Shown: positions 10,501 through 19,217 of the stretch, piece by piece
Layout of the letters: every line of letters starts with the position of its first letter
Position numbering within the stretch: the stretch's first letter is position 1
The notes under the pieces: generated by a model
Seen by the model: the letters and a program-made list of their open reading frames with translations, nothing else
Databases searched by the model: none
Told to the model about the DNA's origin: nothing
Assembly (NCBI RefSeq): GCF_000988165.1
Contig: NW_020169319.1
Coordinates: 1 to 56,012, forward strand
DNA length: 56,012 bases
Source: Vairimorpha ceranae
Taxonomy: Eukaryota > Microsporidia > Nosematidae
Direction of reading: 5' to 3'
Translations under genes and position numbers: made by a program

Positions 10501-11461
10501 CTAAGATTAATGAAAGAAGATTTATCTAAAGGAGGGGGATTAAGCAATAAAAAATAAACAAAAGGTACAAAAGATTAAGCTAAGGATTTAATAATATTAA
10601 TAACTATGATGTTGTTTTATCTGAAAAAATATGAATGTGCTTAAAAAAATAATTTGCCAAACTGAAGTTTCTCTTATAAGAACTAATCAATAAACAATTT
10701 AATTATTTTTATTTTACCTTTACCCAAATAAATTTAATTTATTTGATTATTGGCAGTTAAGATTATAAAAAATTAGATTTAATAAGAAAACTATTTTATA
10801 ACCAAACTGATTATCTTTATAGCACGTTATTTTACAAATAAAATAATTTATAACACCTATATGTAAACAAATAAGTATTACTAATTTCTTTCTTAGACAA
10901 CAAATAATTTATAATATTATTAATCATTTATAAGCCGTTCTTTACAGAATAATTAAAATTATCCTTTTAATATTATCCAATTAACTTTACAAATGTCTTT
11001 AACTTTTATAATTCAAAAAAGACAATAAAAAATATTTTTTCAGGCTAAAATATTGCAATAAATAATGTTTTTATTTTTTTTAAATAATAATTATGGTCTT
11101 CAAAGGGGTTCAAAATTCTCTCACGCTTTTATAATTAAAGGTTTGATATTGAAATACTTAAAACCTAGATTTACAATTTTCAAAAGTTAAGTTTGTTGGT
11201 GTTTTACAAACAAATTCAGTTTTTAATTAAAATAATTGCAGGTGATTTTACTGATAAATTAAAAAAATATATTGCGTAGAAAGGTGTTAAGTGTAAATAA
11301 TAAAAAAATTATTTCCTCTTAGTTTTATTATCCTTATTTTCTTATCTGGAAATTTTTTAACAATTACCAAAAATGGAAATCAGTAAAATTTAATAAAAAA
11401 AATTGATTTTTAATATATTTTTCAAAACATTACCGAGAATTTTTTTTATTCACATTAATTC
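10501..11461. other. AT-rich intergenic, nothing recognised
   Basis: There is no ORF of note, no repeat shared elsewhere and no RNA gene recognised. Confidence 0.5.
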
Positions 11462-11818
11462 CTAAATATAAAAAATAAAGTTTTTCGCTTTTTTGTAGAT
11501 TCTCCACAGCTTCAATGGACCTACTTCACATTTATATGATTTTTCCTCACCAATAGATTCATGTTTCTTATTTCTTCTTTCATTCTGAAACCATATCTGT
11601 ATTGTTCTTACAGATAAATCAAGTAAGATACCTAAATCTGTTTTAGTCTGAGTAGATGGATATTTAGTTAATTTGAATACTTCTTTTAATATTGTATTTT
11701 GAAAAATAGTCTTTTTATTTCTCATAAAATCAACATCCTCTTCTCTGCCAGATTTGTTTAATTTTATTATTCCCAGTGCTGCCTGTACAGTTAGCTCCTG
11801 TTTGTTAATATCGATCAT
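11462..11818 (-). CDS. Homeodomain transcription factor
   Basis: The 118-residue product carries one homeodomain at about residues 31-86. A basic N-terminal arm (RNKK) is followed by helix 1 (FQNTILKEVFKL), the NKYP-like turn TKYPSTQ, helix 2 (DLGILLDLS) and the recognition helix with IWFQNERRNKK. The invariant W76, F77, N79 and R81 are present, so it should bind DNA in the nucleus as a sequence-specific regulator. The short C-terminal tail is not recognised. The ATG at 11818 is preceded by ACCTACCACC, a weak form of the CCC start signal. Microsporidia keep a small set of such homeobox genes. It stands alone in a repeat-rich region, flanked by inverted copies of repeat A. Its exact subclass and target are unknown. 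Confidence 0.85.
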   Translation of the reverse strand: MIDINKQELTVQAALGIIKLNKSGREEDVDFMRNKKTIFQNTILKEVFKLTKYPSTQTKTDLGILLDLSVRTIQIWFQNERRNKKHESIGEEKSYKCEVGPLKLWRIYKKAKNFIFYI

Positions 11819-12734
11819 GGTGGTAGGTATAAAATTATTTAAATAGTAAAAAAAATATTTTATTAATTAATTTTTAAACAAAACAATGTTTTAAAAGATG
11901 ATATAATACTGTTTTAAGTGGTCTAATAAAAAACTATTATCTATAAATATTTAAATGTTTAGAACTTACTATATATAATTTTTTAATAAAAAACTTTTTG
12001 TGTTGATTTATCAAAAAGTATAATTTTATACTTTTTTATATAACATTAATATTATGCTTTATTTAATATAATCTTAGATAAACAATAAAAATGTTAGATA
12101 TGTAGTACGTCACAAGATACAATCAAATAAAACATTAAAATTTTTATAAAAAATTACTTTATTTTAAAGCTTTTACATTATTCGCTTAGAATGCTTAATT
12201 ATACTACTAATTGTTATATTTTTTGTAAACTACTTAAAAATAAGTATTTTAAGATACTTACTTTTTCTAAGCTTTAATAAAAACATAAATTTATAAATTT
12301 ATTAAGAAAAAATCAATAAATAATTGATTTATTAAAAATATTTAATAAAATTATTACATTATTGTTTAATAAAGTCAAATTTTACCTGTAGTTAAATATA
12401 AGCTTTTGATAAACTAATTACAAATTTATTGACACGTCACAGGTTTTGCATTTATTCAATCAAAAACAGAACACGCCACTTTTTAAAAAATGACTAAGTA
12501 GTAAAAATATAGATTTAGATATGCATTATACTTCAACTTTAAAATGTTAATTTTTACATTTAAAAAGAAACAAATTATTTTTAATTATAATAATTATAAA
12601 TTTGATAGGGAAAATAAAAATATAAATTTTGTACACAAATAGTTTTAACAAATGTAAGTAAAACTTTATAATTATTGTTAAATAAAAATAAATATTTAGT
12701 TATCTTTTTTAGTCTTACACATATGCCTGACATG

Positions 12735-12807
12735 AAAAAATATCAACTTTTAAATTCTTTCTTAAATTTGTTGATTAAAAAAAAGAATTTAAAAGTTGAT
12801 ATTTTTT
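12735..12807. repeat. Perfect 25-bp inverted repeat, 23-nt loop
   Basis: The left arm 12735-12759 and right arm 12783-12807 are exact reverse complements (arm core ATATCAACTTTTAAATTC) around a 23-nt spacer. A transcript of either strand would fold into a long uninterrupted hairpin. No ORF overlaps it. It could be a small foldback element, a structured RNA or a regulatory hairpin. Confidence 0.85.
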
Positions 12808-12984
12808 AAAGAATAAGTAAGTTTACATTTAAAACAAGTAAAACAATCTTAAATATCTAGCAAAAATCTTTTTTATAGATTAAGGAATTAAAGAAAGAAT
12901 TATGATTTTATCTAAGCTTTTACATTTATAATATTGCATAATAAAGAGTAACAGACTAGCAGAAATATAATTTATAAAATTTAT

Positions 12985-13004
12985 ATATGGTAATATTACC
13001 ATAT
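12985..13004. repeat. Perfect 20-bp palindrome
   Basis: ATATGGTAATATTACCATAT is self-complementary. No neighbouring feature explains it. Confidence 0.6.
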
Positions 13005-13465
13005 TAAACTAAATGTTATAAATTAACATTTTCAATTAGACGTTTTAAAAAATTTTAAAGAGGATAATGATACCTAACATGATTAAAATATAAAGAAGAA
13101 TTTAACTAAAAAATAAGCTATGTAACAAGTAGATGTACAGATATCTAAAATATTCTTAACTTTATAGTGTAGACTCTTTTATAGTCACATATGGTGCTAT
13201 TACAATTTATAATAGTGTTTTAATCTATAAATTGAAGTTACCTGAATATTCTTACCTTAACAATTTTCATTTATTTATGATTTAAATACCCTTTAATTTA
13301 TCTTATTATTAATAATAATTAATAATTTATTTGTTAATTAATTAATTCTCATTGAAGAAATGTCAGTTTTTAGATTTCAAAGCGGGATCTATAATTTTTT
13401 AGATTACATTACATTACTGTTTTATACTACTTTAACTCCTCAACTAGTTGTTTTTACTTGTTTTA

Positions 13466-13985
13466 TACTTTTTTTTTATCTTAACATATATGTATTATAT
13501 GCGCTAGCAAAACACAAAAGCCTTGCTTTGTAGGAAGATTTTTATTAACCTCCATAAGAATAATAAAGGACTGTAAACTGGTAGTGCGCTACTAGACCAG
13601 GGCTTTCACTGTATCATCTGTAGAGACAATATAGACCCAATATTTCGATTTAAACTCCAACTATCATACACAAAATGCTAAAGCTTCACTAGCTTGCTTC
13701 ATTCTTTTCAAGCGGGTCTTCAGATGTAATTTCTTACTATAACTCTCCAAATAGAACCTACAAATTCTTCCACGGCCACACGGCAATTGTCATGCTAACC
13801 CCAAAGATGTTATGCCTCCTTGCAACTCTAAAACATTTACAACCCTTAGTCAATATCTTCAAAAAAGCTTACGATACGATTTTACCGACAAATATTTTAT
13901 AATAATTGTTGTGTCAACGCCCAGTTATTACTTAACAGACTTTCATCGCTGGGACTCGAACCCTTGACTTGCCTTACTAGAATAC
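13466..13985 (-). repeat. SINE-like repeat A, copy 2, with tRNA-like head
   Basis: Read on the minus strand, the element starts with a tRNA-like segment containing GGGTTCGAGTCCC (13951-13963). This matches the RNA polymerase III box B consensus GGTTCGANTCC and the T-arm of a tRNA. It continues with the family body also seen at 10039-10500 (+) and 38466-38990 (-). The 3' end (plus-strand 13466-13480) is a run of A on the element strand, as expected for a retroposed sequence. No clear box A is visible at the normal distance, and no ORF is present. A pol III-derived SINE is the best reading; a multicopy non-coding RNA pseudogene is possible. Confidence 0.65.
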
Positions 13986-14031
13986 ATATATAAGTTTTTA
14001 TTCATTACAGGCCGTCTTCAAAACTTCTAAA
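13986..14031 (+). repeat. Dispersed short repeat E, copy 2
   Basis: This segment matches 270-323. It is bracketed by an imperfect 17-18-bp direct repeat, CCCTTGACTTGCCTTAC at 13961-13977 and CCCGTTGACTTGTCTTAC at 14032-14049, which looks like a target-site duplication. Confidence 0.5.
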
Positions 14032-14821
14032 CCCGTTGACTTGTCTTACAATATTTATTTATTTATATAAAATAATTAATATTCATATTTTACATAACAG
14101 CCTGTAAAGACTACAACCTTCCCAAGAAAACATCTTTTTAAAATAAATAGAAACTTTTCTTTACTTACTAGACATTTGATGAAAGCTAAGTTTGAACAAT
14201 GTTTGTTTTGCACAAAAGTACTATACAATCTGACCTGTGGTAAAGATTGTTGTTTATTTAAAACATAATTTCTCCCCTTAATATGCATCAATTGCTGTAG
14301 TTATCATTATGACTATAACATAGCGATCAATAAGAATAGTGATAAAAGAAAATGAGGAGCTTACATCAGAATTGTTTAATTATTATTGATTGTTCTGTGC
14401 AAAACAACAGTAAATAAAAACACTTTATTAGAAATTTTTTTAATGATATGCTATAGAAACTATGAATACTTACACATAATATTTGTATAATTATATTTTA
14501 TAAAAGATATATTAATTTTGTTTATTAATATATCTTATACAATGCTATTATTGTAGGAATACTTAGCTGTCAAATAATCATTTTACATTGTGAGACATTT
14601 TACTTGTCTTCTTTAAATACTTTGTAATAAATAAACCCATGTTTTGTTCCAACAATTACTTTCCCTCTTTTACATTATTTATTAAATATAAGAATAATCC
14701 TATAGTAATTTATCAAAATAATACACTATAACGTTACTACAAGAAATATGTAATATTTACATCTATTCAATTTGTTGTTAATACAATACATTTAAAAATG
14801 CTTTTATATTTTAACCCTTTT
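14032..14821. other. Intergenic, left edge of gene block
   Basis: No gene is supported. A short minus-strand frame at 14291-14076 has no start signal or recognisable product. A 13-bp hairpin lies at 14504-14536. Confidence 0.45.
14504..14536. repeat. 13-bp perfect hairpin
   Basis: AAGATATATTAAT (14504-14516) and its reverse complement (14524-14536) flank a 7-nt T-rich loop. It lies about 290 bp upstream of MBF1. The AT-only stem could arise by chance. Confidence 0.5.
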
Positions 14822-15115
14822 ATGAACTATGATAAGCCTATTATCATTCGTAAAAATAAACCTGCACCAAAACAAAATACTGTTACTTTAGATGATGAAG
14901 TTACTTTACAACTTGTACCAAAGCATGTACAAGATAAAATTAAAGAAGCACGTGTAAAATTGGAATTAGACCAAAAAGAACTTGCTAAAAAAATGGATAA
15001 AAAAGTAAGTGTTGTAAAGGAGTGGGAAAAGGGGACTGCTAATTTTGATAAAAATATAGCAAGAGCCTTTGAAAAGGCTTTGAATATAAAATTTGATTTA
15101 AAACAGGGTAAATAA
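14822..15115 (+). CDS. MBF1: Multiprotein bridging factor 1 (MBF1/EDF1)
   Basis: The 97-residue protein matches MBF1, a small transcriptional coactivator that links DNA-bound activators to TBP and also acts at collided ribosomes. After a short MBF1 N-domain with KPAPKQNTVTLDDE comes the Cro/C1-type helix-turn-helix. This includes the family-typical VQDKIKEARVKLELDQKELA stretch, an EWEKGTA turn and ARAFEKALNIK. I take the start at 14822 rather than the in-frame ATG at 14798. The start signal TTTTAACCCTTTT lies between them and places the ATG 4 bases after the C-run, whereas the 14798 ATG has no signal. It opens the conserved gene block. Confidence 0.9.
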   Translation: MNYDKPIIIRKNKPAPKQNTVTLDDEVTLQLVPKHVQDKIKEARVKLELDQKELAKKMDKKVSVVKEWEKGTANFDKNIARAFEKALNIKFDLKQGK

Positions 15116-15121
15116 ATATTT

Positions 15122-15200
15122 TAAATTTGTATAATATTAAATAATTATTTATTAATTTTTAAAATTTGTATAATATTAAATAATTATTTATAAATTTTTT
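15122..15200. repeat. 39-bp tandem duplication
   Basis: Two adjacent copies of AAATTTGTATAATATTAAAT-AATTATTTA occupy 15122-15160 and 15161-15200, directly after the MBF1 stop. They fall in the 3' intergenic region shared with the convergent HOP2 gene. Confidence 0.8.
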
Positions 15201-15279
15201 AAATGCAGTAATAAATGTAGATTACGATTTTTAATAAAACTAATATAAATATTTCTGTGCGAGCACAAATTTTTTAGCT

Positions 15280-16425
15280 TTACATTTCTAGTTCCAATTC
15301 CTCAACTAATTCTTTTTTCTTTATATTCATATTTTCACACAGCATTTCTAAAATATCATTTAAAATTTTACTTCTTTCTTTTTTTATTTTTATAACTTTT
15401 TTTACCTTTTCATTGTAATTTTCAATCTCCTTTTTACTGACTAAAAGACCTTCATCACGCAGTTGCACTCTGTCTTGTAAAATTGTAATTTTTTTATTTA
15501 ACTCATCAATTTTATTATCTAATTCTTCCTCTGTGTCCATACTCTGAAAATTTTTATATTCATTATTTAATGAAATATAAGTCTTTTTTAATAATTCATT
15601 TTCATCTGCAAGTACTTTTAATTTATTTTTATTAGTTTCTAATTCACTCATATCAAATACACTGGGTGAAATCATGTAAATCTTTGTCTTTGCATATAAT
15701 TTCATAATAATAAGACCTTTCTCTTCTAATTTAGTACAAATAGTTTGTAAAGATGAATTAGTAATCTGTTTCTTAAAATTTAGTAAAAGTTCTGCACTGC
15801 TTACCGGTCTATTAATGTTATACAAAAAATCAAATACTTTTAGTTTATCGTTTTTTAAATTATATTTGTTAACCTCTTCTTGTGTATCAGAATTATTTTT
15901 ACTAGATGCCTTTTTTGTAGATTTTTTCTTTTCAACAACTTTTGGCTTTTTTTTTAGTTTTGAAAAAGATTTCCTTTTGATTGGTCGTTTTTTTCTTACA
16001 ATATCTTCATCTGAGCTTTCTGTTGTTAAATCTTCTAAATCACTTTCCTCTTCTAAACTATCTTTATTTTCTGAACTACCTTTATTTTCTAAACTATCTT
16101 TATTTTCTGAACTATCTTTATTTTCTGAACTATCTTTATTTTCTAAACTATCTTTATTTTCTGAACTATCTTTATTTTCTAAACTATCTTTATTTTCTGA
16201 ACTATCTTTATTTTCTAAACTATCATTATTTTCCTGCTCATTAACGTAACCATTATTTCTTTTATTTGTAAAATTAATATCTCCAACATTATTTTTATTT
16301 TCCTGTGACATATAAAATTCTTGTGAGTTACAAAACATATCTTCATCTTCTTTACTTAAACAAGATAAAGTACACTTCATGCTATCTTCTATATCAAAAT
16401 CATTTTCTTCTTTTTTAATATTCAT
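15280..16425 (-). CDS. HOP2: HOP2/TBPIP-like meiotic recombination protein
   Basis: The C-terminal half (residues about 193-381) matches the Hop2/TBPIP family. It has a winged helix with KVFDFLYNINRPVSSAELL and GLIIMKLYAKTKIYMISP, then a long coiled coil (about 258-350), and ends in a short acidic helical tail. Hop2 pairs with Mnd1 in the nucleus to help Dmc1/Rad51 pair homologous chromosomes in meiosis. The 381-residue length is well above the usual 190-220. The extra N-terminal 190 residues are acidic and low in complexity, with about ten ENKDSS/ENKDSL repeats (65-125) and then a Lys/Arg-rich stretch (143-176) that could act as a nuclear localisation signal. The start at 16425 has CTCCCTC upstream and is 42 bp from the divergent SIF2-like start. 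Confidence 0.8.
   Translation of the reverse strand: MNIKKEENDFDIEDSMKCTLSCLSKEDEDMFCNSQEFYMSQENKNNVGDINFTNKRNNGYVNEQENNDSLENKDSSENKDSLENKDSSENKDSLENKDSSENKDSSENKDSLENKGSSENKDSLEEESDLEDLTTESSDEDIVRKKRPIKRKSFSKLKKKPKVVEKKKSTKKASSKNNSDTQEEVNKYNLKNDKLKVFDFLYNINRPVSSAELLLNFKKQITNSSLQTICTKLEEKGLIIMKLYAKTKIYMISPSVFDMSELETNKNKLKVLADENELLKKTYISLNNEYKNFQSMDTEEELDNKIDELNKKITILQDRVQLRDEGLLVSKKEIENYNEKVKKVIKIKKERSKILNDILEMLCENMNIKKKELVEELELEM
16051..16233 (-). repeat. In-frame 18-bp minisatellite inside HOP2
   Basis: About ten copies of an 18-bp unit encode ENKDSS or ENKDSL with single-base variants (one KGSS). The unit length keeps the frame, so copy number can change without breaking the protein. Confidence 0.9.
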
Positions 16426-16467
16426 ACACTTTTTTGAGGGAGAAATTTTTTAATTTTACAAACCCTT
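16426..16467. promoter_or_regulatory. 42-bp divergent promoter, HOP2/SIF2
   Basis: The whole gap between two divergent start codons is 42 bp. It contains a C-run for each gene (CTCCCTC on minus, AACCCTT on plus) on either side of AAATTTTTTAATTTT. Both known microsporidian start-region motifs, the CCC-like and the AAATTT-like, are visible. Any promoter must fit here or inside the coding regions. Confidence 0.7.
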
Positions 16468-17922
16468 ATGATTAAACTGGCAAAATCAGAAATTAACTCT
16501 CTTATTCTAAATTATTTTAAACAAGAATCATTTATTTATACAGCATTTGTATTTAAAAATGAAAGTAAAGATGATCTGAAAAATATAAGACACGATATTT
16601 CACTAGAAAAAATACTCACATATGGTTTACAATACATGTATGGTGTTGAACATTTTAAAGATGGAAAAGTAAAAGTTTGTAATAATACATTTTCATTAGA
16701 CAGATTACATCTTTGTGATGTAGTGGTAAAAAAGAAAAGAAAAATAAAAGATACAAAAGAAGATATTTTTGATAAAACAAATAGTTCTAGTGAAGAAAAT
16801 AAAAATTATTTTGAAGATTTTAAAATGAAAAATAAAAAAATTGACTTTGTTGAAAAACAAACAAACTCTTTATGCAAAAAAGAAAAAAATATAAATAAAC
16901 TTTCAGATTGCATAAATGTGAATATTTTACAGGACAATGAGTTGCTTGAAATGCAAAAAATTGAACAAGAAAAAATTAAAAAAATTGAATATCAGCCTGT
17001 ACTTTTAGAAAAAAAGAGTTCTATAGAAATACGTTTAGATGTTAAGTCATTGGCTCCTTGTAAGCCTTGTAATATTGCTACTATTTACGATGAATATTTG
17101 TATTTATATGACAAACAGTCTTCTTCTCTTTACACTTTTAAATTTGGATCTTTTATAGGTATAAAAAATATTATTTTTGATAAGATGCTTTTTGTTGATG
17201 ATATTCTAGTGATGTATGATTCAAACAAGATAGTATTTTATAATACTTTTAATCTTAAGTCAAAATCAGTTTTGAATAATTGCTTAAAAATATTTTATGA
17301 TGGTGTTAAATTTATTTGTCTTAATTTAGATGGTACTATTTCTTATTACAGTAGGGATGGGATTAAAACGGGTAGCAATATATTTATTTTTTATGATATA
17401 GCATCTGGATGTTTTATTGAAAACATTTTATTTATTTGGAATAATACAGGTAAGGTTTGTATGGTAAATACAAAATCTCAAGATATTCATTACTTTAGTT
17501 ATATAGGGAAATCTGTTTTATCACATTCTATTAGTGAAGGTGTTTTGTATTTGTGCCATGTAGATGTAATAGGTTCTTATGATTCAACAAAGAAATGTGA
17601 ATGTAAAATATTTAATAACGAAATGACAGGCATTTGTGCGATAAAAAATAATCTTTTTGCTTTTAAAGATAATATTATTTCAGTTTATAAGAATGAAGAA
17701 ATTGAAAATGTTTATAAAGTTGAAGAAAATATTAGACAAATTTTGCAGTTTAATGATTATATTCTTATTGTATTTAATTCTTCATTAGGCTTTTATAGTC
17801 AAAATTTAGAATTTATTTACAGTTATAGTTTTTCAGATGATATAGAAGATTTAAGTATTTTTAACAAAGAAATCTGCATTTTATTAGTCAATCAAAGTCC
17901 TTTACTTTTGTGTCTTTTATAA
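16468..17922 (+). CDS. SIF2: LisH beta-propeller protein, TBL1/SIF2-like
   Basis: Residues 4-37 (EINSLILNYFKQESFIYTAF then VFKNES) match the LisH motif that opens TBL1/TBLR1 and yeast Sif2. The next segment (LEKILTYGLQYMYGVE) matches the hydrophobic helix after it in that family. LisH mediates oligomerisation. A Lys/Glu-rich linker (about 85-190) leads to a C-terminal region (about 195-484) of short beta-rich repeats like a WD40 propeller, but with few classic GH...WD pairs. Relatives scaffold histone-deacetylase corepressor complexes (NCoR/SMRT, Set3C). Length (484) fits. It is divergent from HOP2, and its C-run is 4 bases before the ATG. Assignment rests mostly on the N-terminus. Confidence 0.7.
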   Translation: MIKLAKSEINSLILNYFKQESFIYTAFVFKNESKDDLKNIRHDISLEKILTYGLQYMYGVEHFKDGKVKVCNNTFSLDRLHLCDVVVKKKRKIKDTKEDIFDKTNSSSEENKNYFEDFKMKNKKIDFVEKQTNSLCKKEKNINKLSDCINVNILQDNELLEMQKIEQEKIKKIEYQPVLLEKKSSIEIRLDVKSLAPCKPCNIATIYDEYLYLYDKQSSSLYTFKFGSFIGIKNIIFDKMLFVDDILVMYDSNKIVFYNTFNLKSKSVLNNCLKIFYDGVKFICLNLDGTISYYSRDGIKTGSNIFIFYDIASGCFIENILFIWNNTGKVCMVNTKSQDIHYFSYIGKSVLSHSISEGVLYLCHVDVIGSYDSTKKCECKIFNNEMTGICAIKNNLFAFKDNIISVYKNEEIENVYKVEENIRQILQFNDYILIVFNSSLGFYSQNLEFIYSYSFSDDIEDLSIFNKEICILLVNQSPLLLCLL

Positions 17923-17972
17923 AAAATAACTTAAAACATTTAAGAAATTATTTGTTTTGTTTATTATTTGTT

Positions 17973-19217
17973 ATGGATTTTTTACTACCAAAGATTTCAA
18001 AAATACTTACTGCATCTGATGGTGTTAAATGTCTTTTATTTGATACTTTTACTAAATCTTCTATTAGTTCATTAATTCCACATTCACATTTCCTTAATAA
18101 TGATTATTTTTTATTTGATGATATTCAAAATACAAGAAAAAAAGTAAATATTAATTGTGTTTGTGTATTAAGTATTAGCAGCATTAAAAATCTCATTCAA
18201 GAAATTTCTAATCCTTCATATAGAACTTATACTGTATTATTTACAACTACTATTGACCCTTATCTTCTAAATTTACTGGCTAAAAATGATATCTATGGGG
18301 TTATAAGAGAAATTCATGAAATATATATGGATTTTTGTAAGCAAGATTCTTATTTATTTACACTTAATAATATTAATAATTTTATTTATTCTTTAGGTAG
18401 CAAGCCTACCTTTTATCATTACAAACAGAATTATGAAGATGTAGTTAAGGATCCTTTTATTGACCTAAATTCTGAAGGTGGGCGTGTTTTTGTTATAAAC
18501 CGTTCATATGATAATATTACACCTTTAATTATAGATTGGCATTATCAAGCTATGATAAAAAAGTATTGTAATTATAATGATGGTCTTGTTAAAATTTATG
18601 ATAATACTTATTGTATGGATGATGATTTTTTCCAGAATAATAAATTTAAGAATATTAGTGAAGTTTCTACTAATATTGAATTAATGGTAAAAGAACTTGA
18701 CAAAAAAAAAAGAATAAAAAAGATAAATATTAAAGAAATAGAAGAAATAAATAAACTTGGTGATATTGTTAAAAAACATATGGATATATATAATTGCATT
18801 ATAAATAATCTTGAGGAAAAGAAACAGCTCAGTGAAAATGAAAATCTTATGCTTAAGAAGTTTAAAAAAGGTGAGCTTAGCTTTAATAATTTTAATGAGA
18901 ATATAAAAGATCTTAATAAGTGTGTTAACATTAATTTACTAAACATTCTTAAAAGTACAGATAAAAAACTTAAATTTGATTTTAAAAAACAGGAAGACAT
19001 TAAATTAGCATATGTGCCACCGATTTGTAAAATTGCTAAGGATATTTTAAAGGGTAAAATGGATGATTGGATTTGTTTGGATGAAAGATTTAATAAAAGC
19101 AAATATACAGTTTTTTACTTTAAGGGTGGTGTTACTTACACAGAATATAGACATATTATGATTTATTTTAAAGAACATAAAAACGTGTATGTTGTTAGTG
19201 AAAGTATTACAAGTTAA
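17973..19217 (+). CDS. VPS45: Sec1/Munc18 family protein, VPS45-like
   Basis: The product has SM-protein signatures. The N-terminal domain has IQEISNPSYRTYTVLF, like the Vps45 ELRNPRY-Y-FFS segment. Near residue 155 the VFVINRSYDNITPLI-DWHYQAMI motif corresponds to the RxDDPVTPLL-QWTYQAM signature. The C-terminal TVFYFKGGVTYTEYRH corresponds to the GGxTYEE motif. SM proteins bind syntaxins and drive SNARE fusion; Vps45 acts between Golgi and endosome. At 414 residues it is much shorter than the 570-600 norm, mainly in domain 3. I chose ATG 17973; a GTG at 17910 lies inside the SIF2-like gene. No CCC signal precedes this ATG, which lies 51 bp after the upstream stop. Sec1 or Sly1 are alternatives. 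Confidence 0.75.
   Translation: MDFLLPKISKILTASDGVKCLLFDTFTKSSISSLIPHSHFLNNDYFLFDDIQNTRKKVNINCVCVLSISSIKNLIQEISNPSYRTYTVLFTTTIDPYLLNLLAKNDIYGVIREIHEIYMDFCKQDSYLFTLNNINNFIYSLGSKPTFYHYKQNYEDVVKDPFIDLNSEGGRVFVINRSYDNITPLIIDWHYQAMIKKYCNYNDGLVKIYDNTYCMDDDFFQNNKFKNISEVSTNIELMVKELDKKKRIKKINIKEIEEINKLGDIVKKHMDIYNCIINNLEEKKQLSENENLMLKKFKKGELSFNNFNENIKDLNKCVNINLLNILKSTDKKLKFDFKKQEDIKLAYVPPICKIAKDILKGKMDDWICLDERFNKSKYTVFYFKGGVTYTEYRHIMIYFKEHKNVYVVSESITS

Larger units (their letters stand above)
11819..13465. other. Gene-poor stretch with hairpin and palindrome
   Basis: No gene is supported. The notable content is a perfect 25-bp inverted repeat (12735-12807) and a 20-bp palindrome (12985-13004). Confidence 0.5.

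Noticed and set aside
14590..14640. Inverted copy of repeat D
   Set aside because: Only about 17 bp (AATAAACCCATGTTTTGTT-type) match well; the remainder is ambiguous.
15815..16249. Plus-strand Leu/Ser/Phe-rich ORFs opposite HOP2
   Set aside because: They are antisense shadows of the ENKDS repeat; the minus-strand frame has the recognised domain and the start signal.
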